Origin: SAR86 cluster bacterium
GTDB lineage: Bacteria > Pseudomonadota > Gammaproteobacteria > Magnimaribacterales > D2472
Length of the DNA: 64,000 nt
Assembly (NCBI GenBank): GCA_023703655.1
Contig: CP097973.1
Coordinates: forward strand, 478,170-542,169
Reading direction: 5' to 3'
Shown here piece after piece: positions 26,031 to 35,084 of the stretch. The notes beneath the pieces are model-generated. The model had not been told where the DNA came from, searched no databases, and saw nothing but the letters and a program-made list of their open reading frames with translations. Position 1 is the first letter of the stretch. Each line of letters starts with the position of its first letter. A program made the position numbers and the translations under genes.

Positions 26031-26965
26031 AAAGTAATTTTTGCGCGTATTTATTTGCGAGTTTGGTGAGTATAAATTTGTTTGCCGATGATCAATGCAT
26101 GTCATCAAAATGGGGAGATACAGATGAGATTGGCAATGCTAACTTAATGAATGCAAGTTCAGTGCTAAAAGCATCAAAACTCATAAAAAAAGGCAAGACA
26201 TACAGTCTCGGTATTACCATCGATAGTTCCACTCCAGCATATCCTCCTAGAAGTTTAAGTCTACAAGTAGTGCAACCTACTCAACAGTTTGGCAAGCTTG
26301 CCTTCCCAAATGCTACATACAATGATGATATTTTTCAGGGTTGGTTCGGAATTGGTTCTCAAATTGATGGACTAGGCCATATTGGTGATAGCAATGCAGA
26401 GTTCTACAATTGCTTTGATGGAAAAGAGATCTCACATATCAATGGATTAACCAAGCTTGGGATTGAAAAGATACCACCTATCGTTGCCAGAGGTGTGCTC
26501 TTAAATATTGCGAAAGTATTTGATAAAGATTTTCTTGATGCAGGAGAGACGTTTGATGTAAACGATGTAAGAATGGCTATGGCGAATCAAAATGTATCAA
26601 TTAATCCTGGTGATGTTGTAATTTTTCATACGGGTTGGACACAACACAAATATGAGTCTGCACCTGCAGAGTGGGGTTCAGGTGCACCAGGCTTAACTCC
26701 AGAGGTTGCATCATACTTAGCTGAAATGGATGTAATAGCTGTTGGTGCTGATACTTGGTCTTTAGATGTAGTCCCATCTATCGATCCTATGGAACCATAT
26801 CCAGGACATGTTATTTTAATCAAAGAGCATGGAATTTATATTTTAGAAAGTATGAACACTGGTGCACTTGCTGATGATGATGTGAATGAGTTTTTATTTG
26901 TCCTTGGGCAGGCAAAAATTAGAGGAGCTGTTCAAATGATTATTAATCCTATAGCAATACATTAA
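26027..26965 (+). CDS. Cyclase-family (kynurenine formamidase-like) metal-dependent hydrolase, exported
   Basis: The 312-aa protein has a signal peptide (about 1-20) and the cyclase-family (PF04199) layout. The metal-site region appears as D-G-L-G-H-I-G-D (about 125) rather than the strict H-x-G-T-H-x-D, followed by G-D-V-V-I-F-H-T-G-W and G-A-D-T-W-S-L-D. Members hydrolyse amides or lactones; the substrate here is not evident. The ATG overlaps the amidase stop (ATGA), linking the two in one amide-hydrolysing operon. Confidence 0.8.
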   Translation: MKSNFCAYLFASLVSINLFADDQCMSSKWGDTDEIGNANLMNASSVLKASKLIKKGKTYSLGITIDSSTPAYPPRSLSLQVVQPTQQFGKLAFPNATYNDDIFQGWFGIGSQIDGLGHIGDSNAEFYNCFDGKEISHINGLTKLGIEKIPPIVARGVLLNIAKVFDKDFLDAGETFDVNDVRMAMANQNVSINPGDVVIFHTGWTQHKYESAPAEWGSGAPGLTPEVASYLAEMDVIAVGADTWSLDVVPSIDPMEPYPGHVILIKEHGIYILESMNTGALADDDVNEFLFVLGQAKIRGAVQMIINPIAIH

Positions 26966-26972
26966 AAATCAA

Positions 26973-27653
26973 ATGTTAAAATTTTGGACGGTATACATTA
27001 TAAGAATTGTTCCGATATTTTTTGTTATTTCTGTTGGCATTGCTATGCTGCTTTACCCAGGTGGTAATATTCATGATCCTAATCAAGTTGGTTATGTTTT
27101 TACACATAATTTCTTAAGTGAGTTAGGAAGGTATGTTACAAATTCAGGAGATATAAACTTTTTTTCACAAATATTATTTAACCAAGCAATGATCTCTTAT
27201 TTGCTTGTTGGAATTGGCTTTTTGTTTGTCCCTCAGTATTTTAAGGATGATCCTTTTTCATACTCCGTCGCTTGGATTGGTTCGATATTTATTTTTATTG
27301 GATCATTATTTTTTGCTGGCGTTGGATTTACTCCAGCTGATTTATATTTTGAGCCCCATGTATTTTTTGCACTTAATGCATTTAGGCTTTTGGTACCAGG
27401 AACATTTTTCTATTTGATAGTACTACTTAGGCAAAAAATGCCTACATTTGAAATTGCTAGCTTAGGCTTTTTGTGCCTGAGCACTATTGCATATGTTATT
27501 TTTCAAATAGTTAGCGGAGGTCCATATGGTAGTGCTGAGAGCATGGTCCAACAAGCTACTGCGCAAAAGATTATTGTTATTATCAATGTTGCATCTATGC
27601 TGATATTGTCAAATTCATTCAACAGAATAAATAAACGTTTGATACTCAGCTGA
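26973..27653 (+). CDS. DUF998-like integral membrane protein
   Basis: The 226-aa protein has six predicted membrane helices. It has the P-G-G...N-F-L-S-E-L-G pattern in the first loop that is common in DUF998 proteins, and a G-G-P-Y-G turn near residue 187. Function is unknown. It starts 7 bp after the cyclase gene and converges with the threonine synthase gene, overlapping it by 8 bp. Confidence 0.65.
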   Translation: MLKFWTVYIIRIVPIFFVISVGIAMLLYPGGNIHDPNQVGYVFTHNFLSELGRYVTNSGDINFFSQILFNQAMISYLLVGIGFLFVPQYFKDDPFSYSVAWIGSIFIFIGSLFFAGVGFTPADLYFEPHVFFALNAFRLLVPGTFFYLIVLLRQKMPTFEIASLGFLCLSTIAYVIFQIVSGGPYGSAESMVQQATAQKIIVIINVASMLILSNSFNRINKRLILS

Positions 27654-28863
27654 AATCTTTATTTGAAAGATTATTTTTATCAATTTTTTTGGTAATTTTT
27701 GGCATTGGATATTTAAGTCCAGATGCGCAATTGAATAGTACAACTTGATCATTTTCATTAATCAGATTCTTGGATAGAGCTTTTATATAGCCTGCTGCTG
27801 TTGCAGCACCCTCGGGACACATTAGTAAGCCTGTTTCATTAGCGATCTCATCCCTGCAATCAATTATGGATTCTTCACTGACTGCGATTGCAGAACCTTC
27901 GGATTCACGAATCGCATCCAAAATAAGAAAATCACCGATTGCAGCAGGCACTCTAATGCCAGAAGCAATTGTGCTTGCGTTTTCCCAAAGTTCAGCATGA
28001 CGTTGATTATTTTCAAATGCTTTAACTATTGGAGCACATGTTTCTGATTGAACGGCAAACATCTTTGGTAATTTACAATTTAACCAACCAAGTTCTCTCA
28101 GTTCTTGAAAAGCTTTCCACATACCTATAAGTCCAGTTCCACCACCGGTGGGGTAAAAAATTGCATCAGGTAGGTTTTGGTTAAATTGTTCAAATAATTC
28201 AAGACCCATAGTTTTTTTTCCTTCAATTCTATAGGGTTCTTTGAGTGTAGAGACATCAAACCATCCCATTTTATCTTTTAAGTCACCAATAATTTTGCCA
28301 CATTCATTAATAAGGCCATTTACTATTATTGTATTAGCTCCCTGAAGTGCTGCCTCATTGATATTTATTGTTGGTGTATCTTCAGGACATAAGACTATTG
28401 ATTCAATATTAGCCTTTGAAGCATATGCTGCAAGTGCCGCACCAGCATTCCCATTAGTTGGTATTGCCATCTTTTGAATACCAAATTCCTTTGCTTTGGC
28501 AACAGCTAAGGCTAACCCTCTTGCCTTAAAAGATCCTGTTGGCAGTCTTCCCTCATCTTTTACGAATATTTCCGAATTCTTAGAAAATTTACTTACGTTT
28601 ATTTTAATTAATGGTGTTATCAATTCTCCAAGATCAATAATTGACTTTGATGAATTTATTGGAAGTAGGGGCAAATATTTCCAAAATCCTGGACAGTCAG
28701 CATGTCGATTTACAAAATCGCTATATGAATAGTCACTTGATATTTTTTTGAAGTCATATCTAACAAGAAGAGGTTTACTTAAGTCAGATAAATTATAAAC
28801 TTTGTTTTTTACATATTTCTTTTGTGAATATGAGCATTCAAGATGGGTAACATAATTAGACAT
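27646..28863 (-). CDS. thrC: Threonine synthase (PLP-dependent, fold type II)
   Basis: The 405-aa protein has the PLP-lysine motif G-S-F-K-A-R-G (about 118), the P-T-N-G-N-A-G-A-A-L phosphate or substrate loop, and the glycine-rich P-T-G-G-G-T-G-L-I-G PLP-phosphate loop. The N-terminal block with E-C-S-Y-S-Q and the F-W-K-Y-L-P-L-L-P segment match the plant-type/short bacterial threonine synthases, which convert O-phosphohomoserine to threonine. A related fold-type-II lyase cannot be fully excluded. Confidence 0.82.
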   Translation of the reverse strand: MSNYVTHLECSYSQKKYVKNKVYNLSDLSKPLLVRYDFKKISSDYSYSDFVNRHADCPGFWKYLPLLPINSSKSIIDLGELITPLIKINVSKFSKNSEIFVKDEGRLPTGSFKARGLALAVAKAKEFGIQKMAIPTNGNAGAALAAYASKANIESIVLCPEDTPTININEAALQGANTIIVNGLINECGKIIGDLKDKMGWFDVSTLKEPYRIEGKKTMGLELFEQFNQNLPDAIFYPTGGGTGLIGMWKAFQELRELGWLNCKLPKMFAVQSETCAPIVKAFENNQRHAELWENASTIASGIRVPAAIGDFLILDAIRESEGSAIAVSEESIIDCRDEIANETGLLMCPEGAATAAGYIKALSKNLINENDQVVLFNCASGLKYPMPKITKKIDKNNLSNKDFS

Positions 28864-28874
28864 AAAAAATTATT

Positions 28875-28903
28875 TTTACATATATCTTGCATATTTTTAA
28901 TAT
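28875..28903 (+). promoter_or_regulatory. Sigma70-like promoter for malate synthase
   Basis: -35 TTTACA (28875-28880) and -10 TAATAT (28898-28903) are separated by 17 bp, placing transcription start about 25 nt before the GTG start of 28936. An AAAGGAT ribosome-binding site follows at 28924-28930. Confidence 0.6.
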
Positions 28904-28935
28904 TACTTTGTTATATTTATATTAAAGGATATTAA

Positions 28936-31104
28936 GTGAGCCAATATAAAACTTCATACGATATAAAATATACAAATGAGCTTGATGAATTTCTGCAAAA
29001 TGAAGTTTTGTCAGGATTAGATATTTCTGTCGATGAATTTTGGAAATTAACTAGCGAGATCATTACTGAATTCTCTGATCGTAACAAATCCCTCCTGGAA
29101 AAACGCAAGGATATTCAAAAATCAATTAATGATTGGCATTTAAATAATGATTTTGATGTAGATAATTTATCAACATACAAAGAATTTTTAAGATCAATAG
29201 ATTATTTAGTTGATGAGGGCAATGATTTTGAAATCTCTACATCTAATGTTGATAAAGAAATAGCTATCACTGCAGGACCTCAATTAGTTGTGCCAGTTAT
29301 GAATGCAAGATTTGCTCTTAATGCAGCGAATGCCAGATGGGGCAGTTTGTATGATGCTTTGTATGGCACAGATATGATTGATGAGAGTGATGATGCAGAA
29401 AAAACAGGCGCTTATAATCCGATTCGTGGAGATAAAGTTATTGCTTTTGCCAAGCAATTTCTAGATCAATACTTTCAGTTACAAGATGGATCATTTACAG
29501 ATGTAGTAAGTTTTTCGATTGAAAATAAAGCGTTAAATTTACATTTAGATAATGCAACCATAACAATGCTTGATGATGAATCAAAATTTGTTGGATTTAC
29601 TGGATCTGCAAATTCCCCGCAAAGTGTTTTACTCACAAATAATAATCTTCATGTTGAGATACTGATAGATCAATCTCACAGTGTAGGTGCAACAGATAAA
29701 GCTGGAATAAAAGATATTTTATTGGAATCAGCAATTACTACAATTATGGACTGCGAAGATTCTGTTGCTGCGGTAGATTCAGCAGATAAATTAGAGGTCT
29801 ATCGAAACTGGTTAGGATTAATGAAGGGCGATCTTGAGGAGCAATTCATGAAAGGTGGCAGGAAGGTTAATCGAAAACTAAATCCTGATAGAGAATACGT
29901 ATCGCCTGATCTTGCTGAATTCAAACTTTCTGGCAGAAGTTTAATGTTAGTAAGGAATGTTGGATTATTGATGACTAATTCAGCTGTACTTGATAAGCAT
30001 AATAATGAAATTCCAGAGGGAATATTAGATGCATTATTTACTATTTGTATTGCAAAACATGATCTCAAAAATACCAATGCATTTAATAATTCTAAGTCTG
30101 GAAGCATTTATATTGTTAAACCTAAATTACATGGTCCTGACGAAGTCAAATTCGTTTGCGATCTATTCAGTGCCATTGAGAATGGGCTTAATATTAAAAA
30201 GAATACTGTAAAAATTGGGATCATGGATGAGGAAAGACGCACAACTGTAAATTTAAAAGAATGCATTAGAGTAGCAAAAGATAGAGTGATATTTATTAAC
30301 ACAGGATTTCTTGATAGAACAGGAGATGAAATTCATACATCTATGGAGGCAGGCCCAGTTGTTCCTAAATCTGAAATGAAAATGCAGAAATGGATCAATG
30401 CTTACGAGGATTGGAATGTTGATGTCGGTCTTGAGTGTGGATTTAAAGGTAAAGCCCAAATCGGTAAAGGCATGTGGCCAATGCCTGATGAAATGTTAAA
30501 AATGTATCAAGCAAAAATTGAACATCCATCGGCAGGAGCAAATTGCGCATGGGTACCTTCACCAACAGCAGCTACATTGCATGCCATGCATTATCACGAA
30601 ATGTTAGTTTCAAACCAACAAGAAATATTGCTAAGCAGAGATAAGATCAATCTAGATGATATTTTATGCATTCCGCTAGCTCAAGATATTCAAACCCTTG
30701 ATCAAAATACTATTGAACTTGAATTGGATAACAACTGTCAGGGAATTTTAGGATATGTTGTTAGATGGGTTAATCAAGGCATAGGATGCTCAAAAGTGCC
30801 CGATATAAATAATATTGGTTTAATGGAGGACAGAGCAACTTGTAGAATTTCTTCTCAACATGTTGCTAATTGGCTACATCATGACGTAATTAGCAAAGAA
30901 GAAGTTATTGCATCAATGAAGAAAATGGCAGAGATTGTTGACCAACAAAATGCTGGAGATCCAAATTATTTACCAATGTCACCATCTTTTGACGGACATG
31001 CTTTTAATGCAGCTTTGAAGCTTGCTATAGAGGGAAAAGATCAACCAAGTGGATATACTGAGCCAATTCTTCATCAAGAAAGACTCAAATTCAAAGCAAA
31101 ATGA
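28936..31104 (+). CDS. glcB: Malate synthase G
   Basis: The 722-aa protein starts at GTG 28936 after a clear AAAGGAT. The length and motifs fit isoform G. They include M-D-C-E-D-S-V-A-A-V-D (acid/metal site), L-M-V-R-N-V-G, G-I-M-D-E-E-R-R-T, G-F-L-D-R-T-G-D-E-I-H-T-S and the C-terminal E-D-R-A-T-C-R-I-S-S-Q-H-V-A-N-W-L-H-H. It condenses glyoxylate with acetyl-CoA to malate. No isocitrate lyase is nearby, so it may serve glycolate/glyoxylate use. It overlaps the next gene by 4 bp. Confidence 0.96.
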   Translation: MSQYKTSYDIKYTNELDEFLQNEVLSGLDISVDEFWKLTSEIITEFSDRNKSLLEKRKDIQKSINDWHLNNDFDVDNLSTYKEFLRSIDYLVDEGNDFEISTSNVDKEIAITAGPQLVVPVMNARFALNAANARWGSLYDALYGTDMIDESDDAEKTGAYNPIRGDKVIAFAKQFLDQYFQLQDGSFTDVVSFSIENKALNLHLDNATITMLDDESKFVGFTGSANSPQSVLLTNNNLHVEILIDQSHSVGATDKAGIKDILLESAITTIMDCEDSVAAVDSADKLEVYRNWLGLMKGDLEEQFMKGGRKVNRKLNPDREYVSPDLAEFKLSGRSLMLVRNVGLLMTNSAVLDKHNNEIPEGILDALFTICIAKHDLKNTNAFNNSKSGSIYIVKPKLHGPDEVKFVCDLFSAIENGLNIKKNTVKIGIMDEERRTTVNLKECIRVAKDRVIFINTGFLDRTGDEIHTSMEAGPVVPKSEMKMQKWINAYEDWNVDVGLECGFKGKAQIGKGMWPMPDEMLKMYQAKIEHPSAGANCAWVPSPTAATLHAMHYHEMLVSNQQEILLSRDKINLDDILCIPLAQDIQTLDQNTIELELDNNCQGILGYVVRWVNQGIGCSKVPDINNIGLMEDRATCRISSQHVANWLHHDVISKEEVIASMKKMAEIVDQQNAGDPNYLPMSPSFDGHAFNAALKLAIEGKDQPSGYTEPILHQERLKFKAK

Positions 31105-31385
31105 GTGCATATTGGATTACACGTTGCCACATTAATGATCAAGAAATCTATGAAAAATATTTAGAATTAGCTGGTCCAGCTATTCTTGAGTATGGTGGAA
31201 AATTTCTTGTTCGTGGCGGTAGGCAAATAGAAAAAGAAGGTACTGGATTTGAAAGGACCGTGCTTGTTGAATTTGAAGATTTAACGGCGGCTCAAAAATG
31301 TTATGACTCAGATGCTTATAAAGCAGCTCTAGAGTTCTCAAAACAATCATCTAATAGATTAGTAGTTTTAGTAGATGGCATTTAG
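31101..31385 (+). CDS. DUF1330 family protein
   Basis: This 94-aa small dimeric alpha/beta-barrel protein shows the family pattern A-Y-W...Y-x-x-Y-x-x-L-A-G-P, G-G-K-F-L-V-R-G-G, V-L-V-E-F and A-x-x-C-Y-x-S-x-x-Y. Function in the family is not established. The start overlaps malate synthase by 4 bp, suggesting coupled expression. Confidence 0.88.
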   Translation: MSAYWITRCHINDQEIYEKYLELAGPAILEYGGKFLVRGGRQIEKEGTGFERTVLVEFEDLTAAQKCYDSDAYKAALEFSKQSSNRLVVLVDGI

Positions 31386-33393
31386 GTTTTGTTCTTGTAT
31401 TTTGCTAACTTTATGTTTGGTGCATGCAAATTTTATTTTTGCTCAAGCTGAATCAGCTGAAGATTTTTTTTCTCAAAAACCTCCAGAGTATGCGAAACCA
31501 TCTAGCCTAATCGGATGGATTGACAATAGAGAATATTTATCATTAAACGGTCAATGGAAATATATTGTTGATCCTATGAATAATGGCTTACCAGAGACGT
31601 CATTTTTTGGCGGTTTCCCTGAAAATAAAACACAAAAAGATGGTTATGAACTAATTGAATACAATTTTGATCAAGCAGACGTAATCAACGTGCCAGGAGC
31701 ATGGAATGAACAAAAGGATGAGCTATTCTTTTACCAAGGCTCCATTTGGCTATTTAAAAAATTCAATTTTAATATTGACCCAAACAAATTAAATCATTTG
31801 TATATTGGAGCCAGTAATTTTTTTACAAAGATTTTCTTAAATGGCGAAAGAGTAGGGCAATTTAACTCTGGCTATACAGCGTTCAATTTTGATATTTCAG
31901 ATTATTTGATTGATGGAGAGAATGTCTTGCTTGTGCAGATCAATGCTAATTTGTCTGAAGATTCAGTTCCAACAAAAAAAACTGACTGGTGGCCTTATGG
32001 TGGATTAGTGGGTGACGTGCTTATAGTTAACACTCCTAAAATCTTTATTGAAAATGCGTATGTACAAATATCAGATCTCCAAAAAAAACAACTGAATTTT
32101 AGAGCGAAGCTTAATTTAAACAAAAATATGAATATTAAATTGATAATTGATGAGCTTAACTTTCAAAGGTCATTTACCACAAATAAGAATGGCGAGATTG
32201 ACGAATTAATTAAATTTAAAAACATTGATCTTTGGTCTCCAGAAAATCCAAAGCTTTACAATGTTACTGTGAAAATAGAAGGTGATGAGATAGTTGATCA
32301 AATTGGTTTTAGAGAAATTAAGACTAAAGGGAAGCAGATATTTTTAAATGGAACACCCATAAAGTTCAAAGGTATATCAATGCATGCTGAGCCAATTGGT
32401 GAGAAAGGAGTTGCATTTTCAAAGGCTCATTTTGAAAGTTTAGTCACTACATCTAAAGAATTAAATATCAATTTTATAAGAGCTGCTCATTATCCATATA
32501 CCAGACATATGGCAAAAGTATGTGATGAGTTAGGCATTATGTTGTGGGAAGAAATTCCAGTATATTGGAATATAAATTGGACAAATAGGCAGACAAAGGA
32601 AGATGCCTTAAATATGCTTTCTAACCTTGTGACTCGTGATTGGAATCGAGCATCAGTTGTTGTTTGGTCTCTTGGAAATGAAACTCCATTCTCGAAAGAT
32701 AGAATGACCTTTATGAATGATTTAAAGGAACGATTAGGCGAACTAGATGTATCAAGGCTTACATCAGCAGCAATATTATCTGGTGATGCTCAAACATTTT
32801 CAAAACTAATTAGTATCATTGCAAAAGCAGGGCTAGAAACAAAAGATTTAACGGCTAAGGAAAGATACACATTTGAGGAGATTGTTAATAGTGTTCCTGT
32901 TCCAGTTGAAAAACTTCTTCCATTTGAGATCAATATAAATGACCCACTCGCAAATGAATTAGATCTCATCGCATACAATGAATATTTTGGTTGGTATTAC
33001 ACCTCATTTTTTTCAGCACAAATAGGAATAAGAGAATCCTTATTGAGAGAAATTATGTTTGAACTAATGCCATCATTTATTATCAGGTCAGAATTTAATA
33101 AACCCATACACATATCTGAGTTTGGAGCAGGAGCAAAGCACTCTTTCAAAAAAACTAATCAAGTTTGGTCCGAAGAATATCAGGCGAAGGTTTACTTGAA
33201 GCAACTAGAAATGTTAAAGAGTAATCCTCAGGTTCAAGGTATAAGTCCATGGATTCTTAAAGATTTTAGATCAATGATGCGTCCCTTAAATAATGTTCAG
33301 GATTTTTATAATAGAAAAGGACTAATTGATGAAAATGGAAACAAAAAACAAGCATTTTCAGTTTTGAGTAATTTTTATGATAATGAGTGGTAA
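31375..33393 (+). CDS. Glycoside hydrolase family 2 enzyme, exported
   Basis: The 672-aa protein has a signal peptide (about 1-25), a GH2 sugar-binding jelly roll (D-W-W-P-Y-G-G-L-V-G-D), an immunoglobulin-like domain and a TIM barrel. Acid/base Glu sits in W-S-L-G-N-E-T (about 430) and nucleophile Glu in H-I-S-E-F-G-A-G (about 580). A hydrophilic insertion of about 60 residues precedes the final barrel strands. Activity is probably beta-galactosidase or beta-glucuronidase type, in the periplasm. It overlaps the DUF1330 gene by 11 bp. Confidence 0.88.
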   Translation: MAFRFCSCILLTLCLVHANFIFAQAESAEDFFSQKPPEYAKPSSLIGWIDNREYLSLNGQWKYIVDPMNNGLPETSFFGGFPENKTQKDGYELIEYNFDQADVINVPGAWNEQKDELFFYQGSIWLFKKFNFNIDPNKLNHLYIGASNFFTKIFLNGERVGQFNSGYTAFNFDISDYLIDGENVLLVQINANLSEDSVPTKKTDWWPYGGLVGDVLIVNTPKIFIENAYVQISDLQKKQLNFRAKLNLNKNMNIKLIIDELNFQRSFTTNKNGEIDELIKFKNIDLWSPENPKLYNVTVKIEGDEIVDQIGFREIKTKGKQIFLNGTPIKFKGISMHAEPIGEKGVAFSKAHFESLVTTSKELNINFIRAAHYPYTRHMAKVCDELGIMLWEEIPVYWNINWTNRQTKEDALNMLSNLVTRDWNRASVVVWSLGNETPFSKDRMTFMNDLKERLGELDVSRLTSAAILSGDAQTFSKLISIIAKAGLETKDLTAKERYTFEEIVNSVPVPVEKLLPFEININDPLANELDLIAYNEYFGWYYTSFFSAQIGIRESLLREIMFELMPSFIIRSEFNKPIHISEFGAGAKHSFKKTNQVWSEEYQAKVYLKQLEMLKSNPQVQGISPWILKDFRSMMRPLNNVQDFYNRKGLIDENGNKKQAFSVLSNFYDNEW

Positions 33394-33418
33394 TATCAAC
33401 ATTTTATTTTACTAAGAA

Positions 33419-34786
33419 ATGAAATATAAGTACTTTCTAATTCTTTTAACTGCATTTTCTATATTTAATGCTGCAAATGAGCTTGATCCATTAGAGATCC
33501 TGAAAGAATATGTATCGATTGATACAGTGAACCCGCCTGGTAATGAGTCAAATGCAGTTGAATTTCTGGGGGATATTCTCGAGGATTTTGGAATTGAATA
33601 TAAGGCGTACGAAAGTGCACCTGGCAGAGGAAATTTAATCGCAAGAATTAATGGTGGTGATATGCCAGCTCTCATACTGATGCACCATACAGATGTTGTT
33701 CCATTTAATGCCGAGTATTGGATTTCAGATCCAATGGTTGCCGAGGAAATTGACGGTTATTTATATGGACGTGGTGTAATTGATATGAAGGGTTTGGGTG
33801 TGCAACATTTAATGGCATTCTTGGATGCATTCAAAAATAAAGAAAAATTAAATCGAGATATTATTTTCATGGCAACTGCTGATGAAGAAGCTGGAGGTTT
33901 ATTTGGTGTAGGTTGGTTAATTGATAACCATCCCGAGGTATTTGATGGTGCCGGTTACGTTTTAAATGAAGGTGGCAGCGGTTTAGATATTGATGGACAA
34001 AAAATATTTAATGTAGAAGTAACTCAAAAGGTTCCTGTTTGGTTGAAACTAACTGCTGAGGGTGTGCCAGGGCATGGATCAATGCCAAGAAAATCTTCCG
34101 CAGTTATTAAAATTCTCAAAGCGCTCAATGCACTCAATGACAATCCATTTACTCCAAGAATCATTCCTCCTGTTGATGAATATTTCAAATCGCTTGCAAT
34201 GGATATGAATGAGCCTGAGGCCTCATTATTTAAAAATCTTGCTAGATCTGTTAAAAATAAAAAATTTATTGATGATTTGCAAGATGAAAATGCAGCACTT
34301 CATGCACTTACACGAGATACATGCTCGATAACAATGCTAAAGGGATCATCAAAAATAAATGTTATCCCACCTACAGCATCAGCAGAGGTAGATTGTAGGA
34401 TGCTTCCTGATCGTGAAGTAAAAGAATTTCTAGCTGATTTTAAAAATATTGTTGAACCATTTGATGTAGATGTAGAAGTACTCCTGTCTTTTAAAAGAGG
34501 CGTATCAAGTCGTGATTCCTCACTATATAAGACTATTGAGAAAGTGACATCAGAATTGTATAAAAATTCTAAAGTCATTCCTTCAGTTGCAACAGGATTT
34601 ACTGATAGTCACTTTACAAGAGACCTTGGTATTGAGAGTTATGGTTTTAATCCAACTTTATATCCTGCTGGAGAAGTAAGGGGAATTCATGGAAATAATG
34701 AAAGAGTAAGCATCAAATTATTTAGACAATCCACTGCTGACTTAACTCAAATTGTTCAGGAATTTACGCAGAAAAAAAATAAGTGA
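33419..34786 (+). CDS. M20-family metallopeptidase, exported
   Basis: The 455-aa protein has a signal peptide (about 1-19). Metal and catalytic motifs are visible: H-H-T-D-V-V-P (about 90), G-R-G-V-I-D-M-K-G (about 118), catalytic A-D-E-E-A-G-G (about 154), and a distal His in G-I-H-G-N-N-E near the C-terminus. The dimerisation lid lies between about 205 and 325. It would release amino acids or dipeptides in the periplasm. It follows GH2 by 25 bp. Confidence 0.92.
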   Translation: MKYKYFLILLTAFSIFNAANELDPLEILKEYVSIDTVNPPGNESNAVEFLGDILEDFGIEYKAYESAPGRGNLIARINGGDMPALILMHHTDVVPFNAEYWISDPMVAEEIDGYLYGRGVIDMKGLGVQHLMAFLDAFKNKEKLNRDIIFMATADEEAGGLFGVGWLIDNHPEVFDGAGYVLNEGGSGLDIDGQKIFNVEVTQKVPVWLKLTAEGVPGHGSMPRKSSAVIKILKALNALNDNPFTPRIIPPVDEYFKSLAMDMNEPEASLFKNLARSVKNKKFIDDLQDENAALHALTRDTCSITMLKGSSKINVIPPTASAEVDCRMLPDREVKEFLADFKNIVEPFDVDVEVLLSFKRGVSSRDSSLYKTIEKVTSELYKNSKVIPSVATGFTDSHFTRDLGIESYGFNPTLYPAGEVRGIHGNNERVSIKLFRQSTADLTQIVQEFTQKKNK

Positions 34787-34815
34787 AAAAAAGTATATTT
34801 TTTTTAATAAAAGTG

Positions 34816-34843
34816 TTGACAGATTTAAGAAGTATAGTATTAT
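34816..34843 (+). promoter_or_regulatory. Strong sigma70-like promoter of the leader RNA
   Basis: -35 TTGACA (34816-34821, perfect consensus) and -10 TATTAT (34838-34843) with a 16-bp spacer. Transcription would start near 34850. Confidence 0.7.
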
Positions 34844-34849
34844 TAAATG

Positions 34850-35069
34850 TACCTGCTGAAACCGACCAGGGACCAACTGCAGACGGGAGCTGGAGAGAAT
34901 CAGAAGGAAGAGACCGAAGGGCGAAAGCGTTACTAAGAGTCGACGATAAAAAATAGCTTAGTGACCCACCAAGAGGAAAAGAGAGAATCCTCAAGGAGCT
35001 AAAGAGAATCTCACTTTAGACCCCTTCGAACCTCGACTTAAGAACAGAGCTGATGCTCTGTTTTTTTTT
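34850..35069 (+). ncRNA. Candidate structured RNA / leader upstream of the sugar symporter
   Basis: The stretch is purine- and GC-rich against an AT-rich background and has no credible ORF. It sits between a consensus promoter and a strong intrinsic terminator, giving about 220 nt. A 9-bp stem pairs GTTACTAAG (34929-34937) with CTTAGTGAC (34957-34965). The word AGAGAATC occurs three times (34894, 34982, 35003). It ends just before the symporter start, so it may be a riboswitch-like attenuator or a free sRNA. No Rfam family is recognised with confidence. Confidence 0.65.
35043..35069 (+). terminator. Intrinsic terminator of the leader RNA
   Basis: Perfect 8-bp arms AACAGAGC (35043-35050) and GCTCTGTT (35055-35062) with loop TGAT, followed by an uninterrupted T run to 35069. 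It lies 16 bp before the symporter ATG. Confidence 0.9.
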
Positions 35070-35084
35070 GGGGAAATTAAAAAT

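Noticed and set aside
34850-35069. Glycine riboswitch upstream of the symporter
   Set aside because: Some words (GAGAG, CCGAAGGGC, AAGGAGC) resemble the aptamer, but the paired P1/P3 helices and the conserved order could not be traced, and the downstream genes handle sugars.
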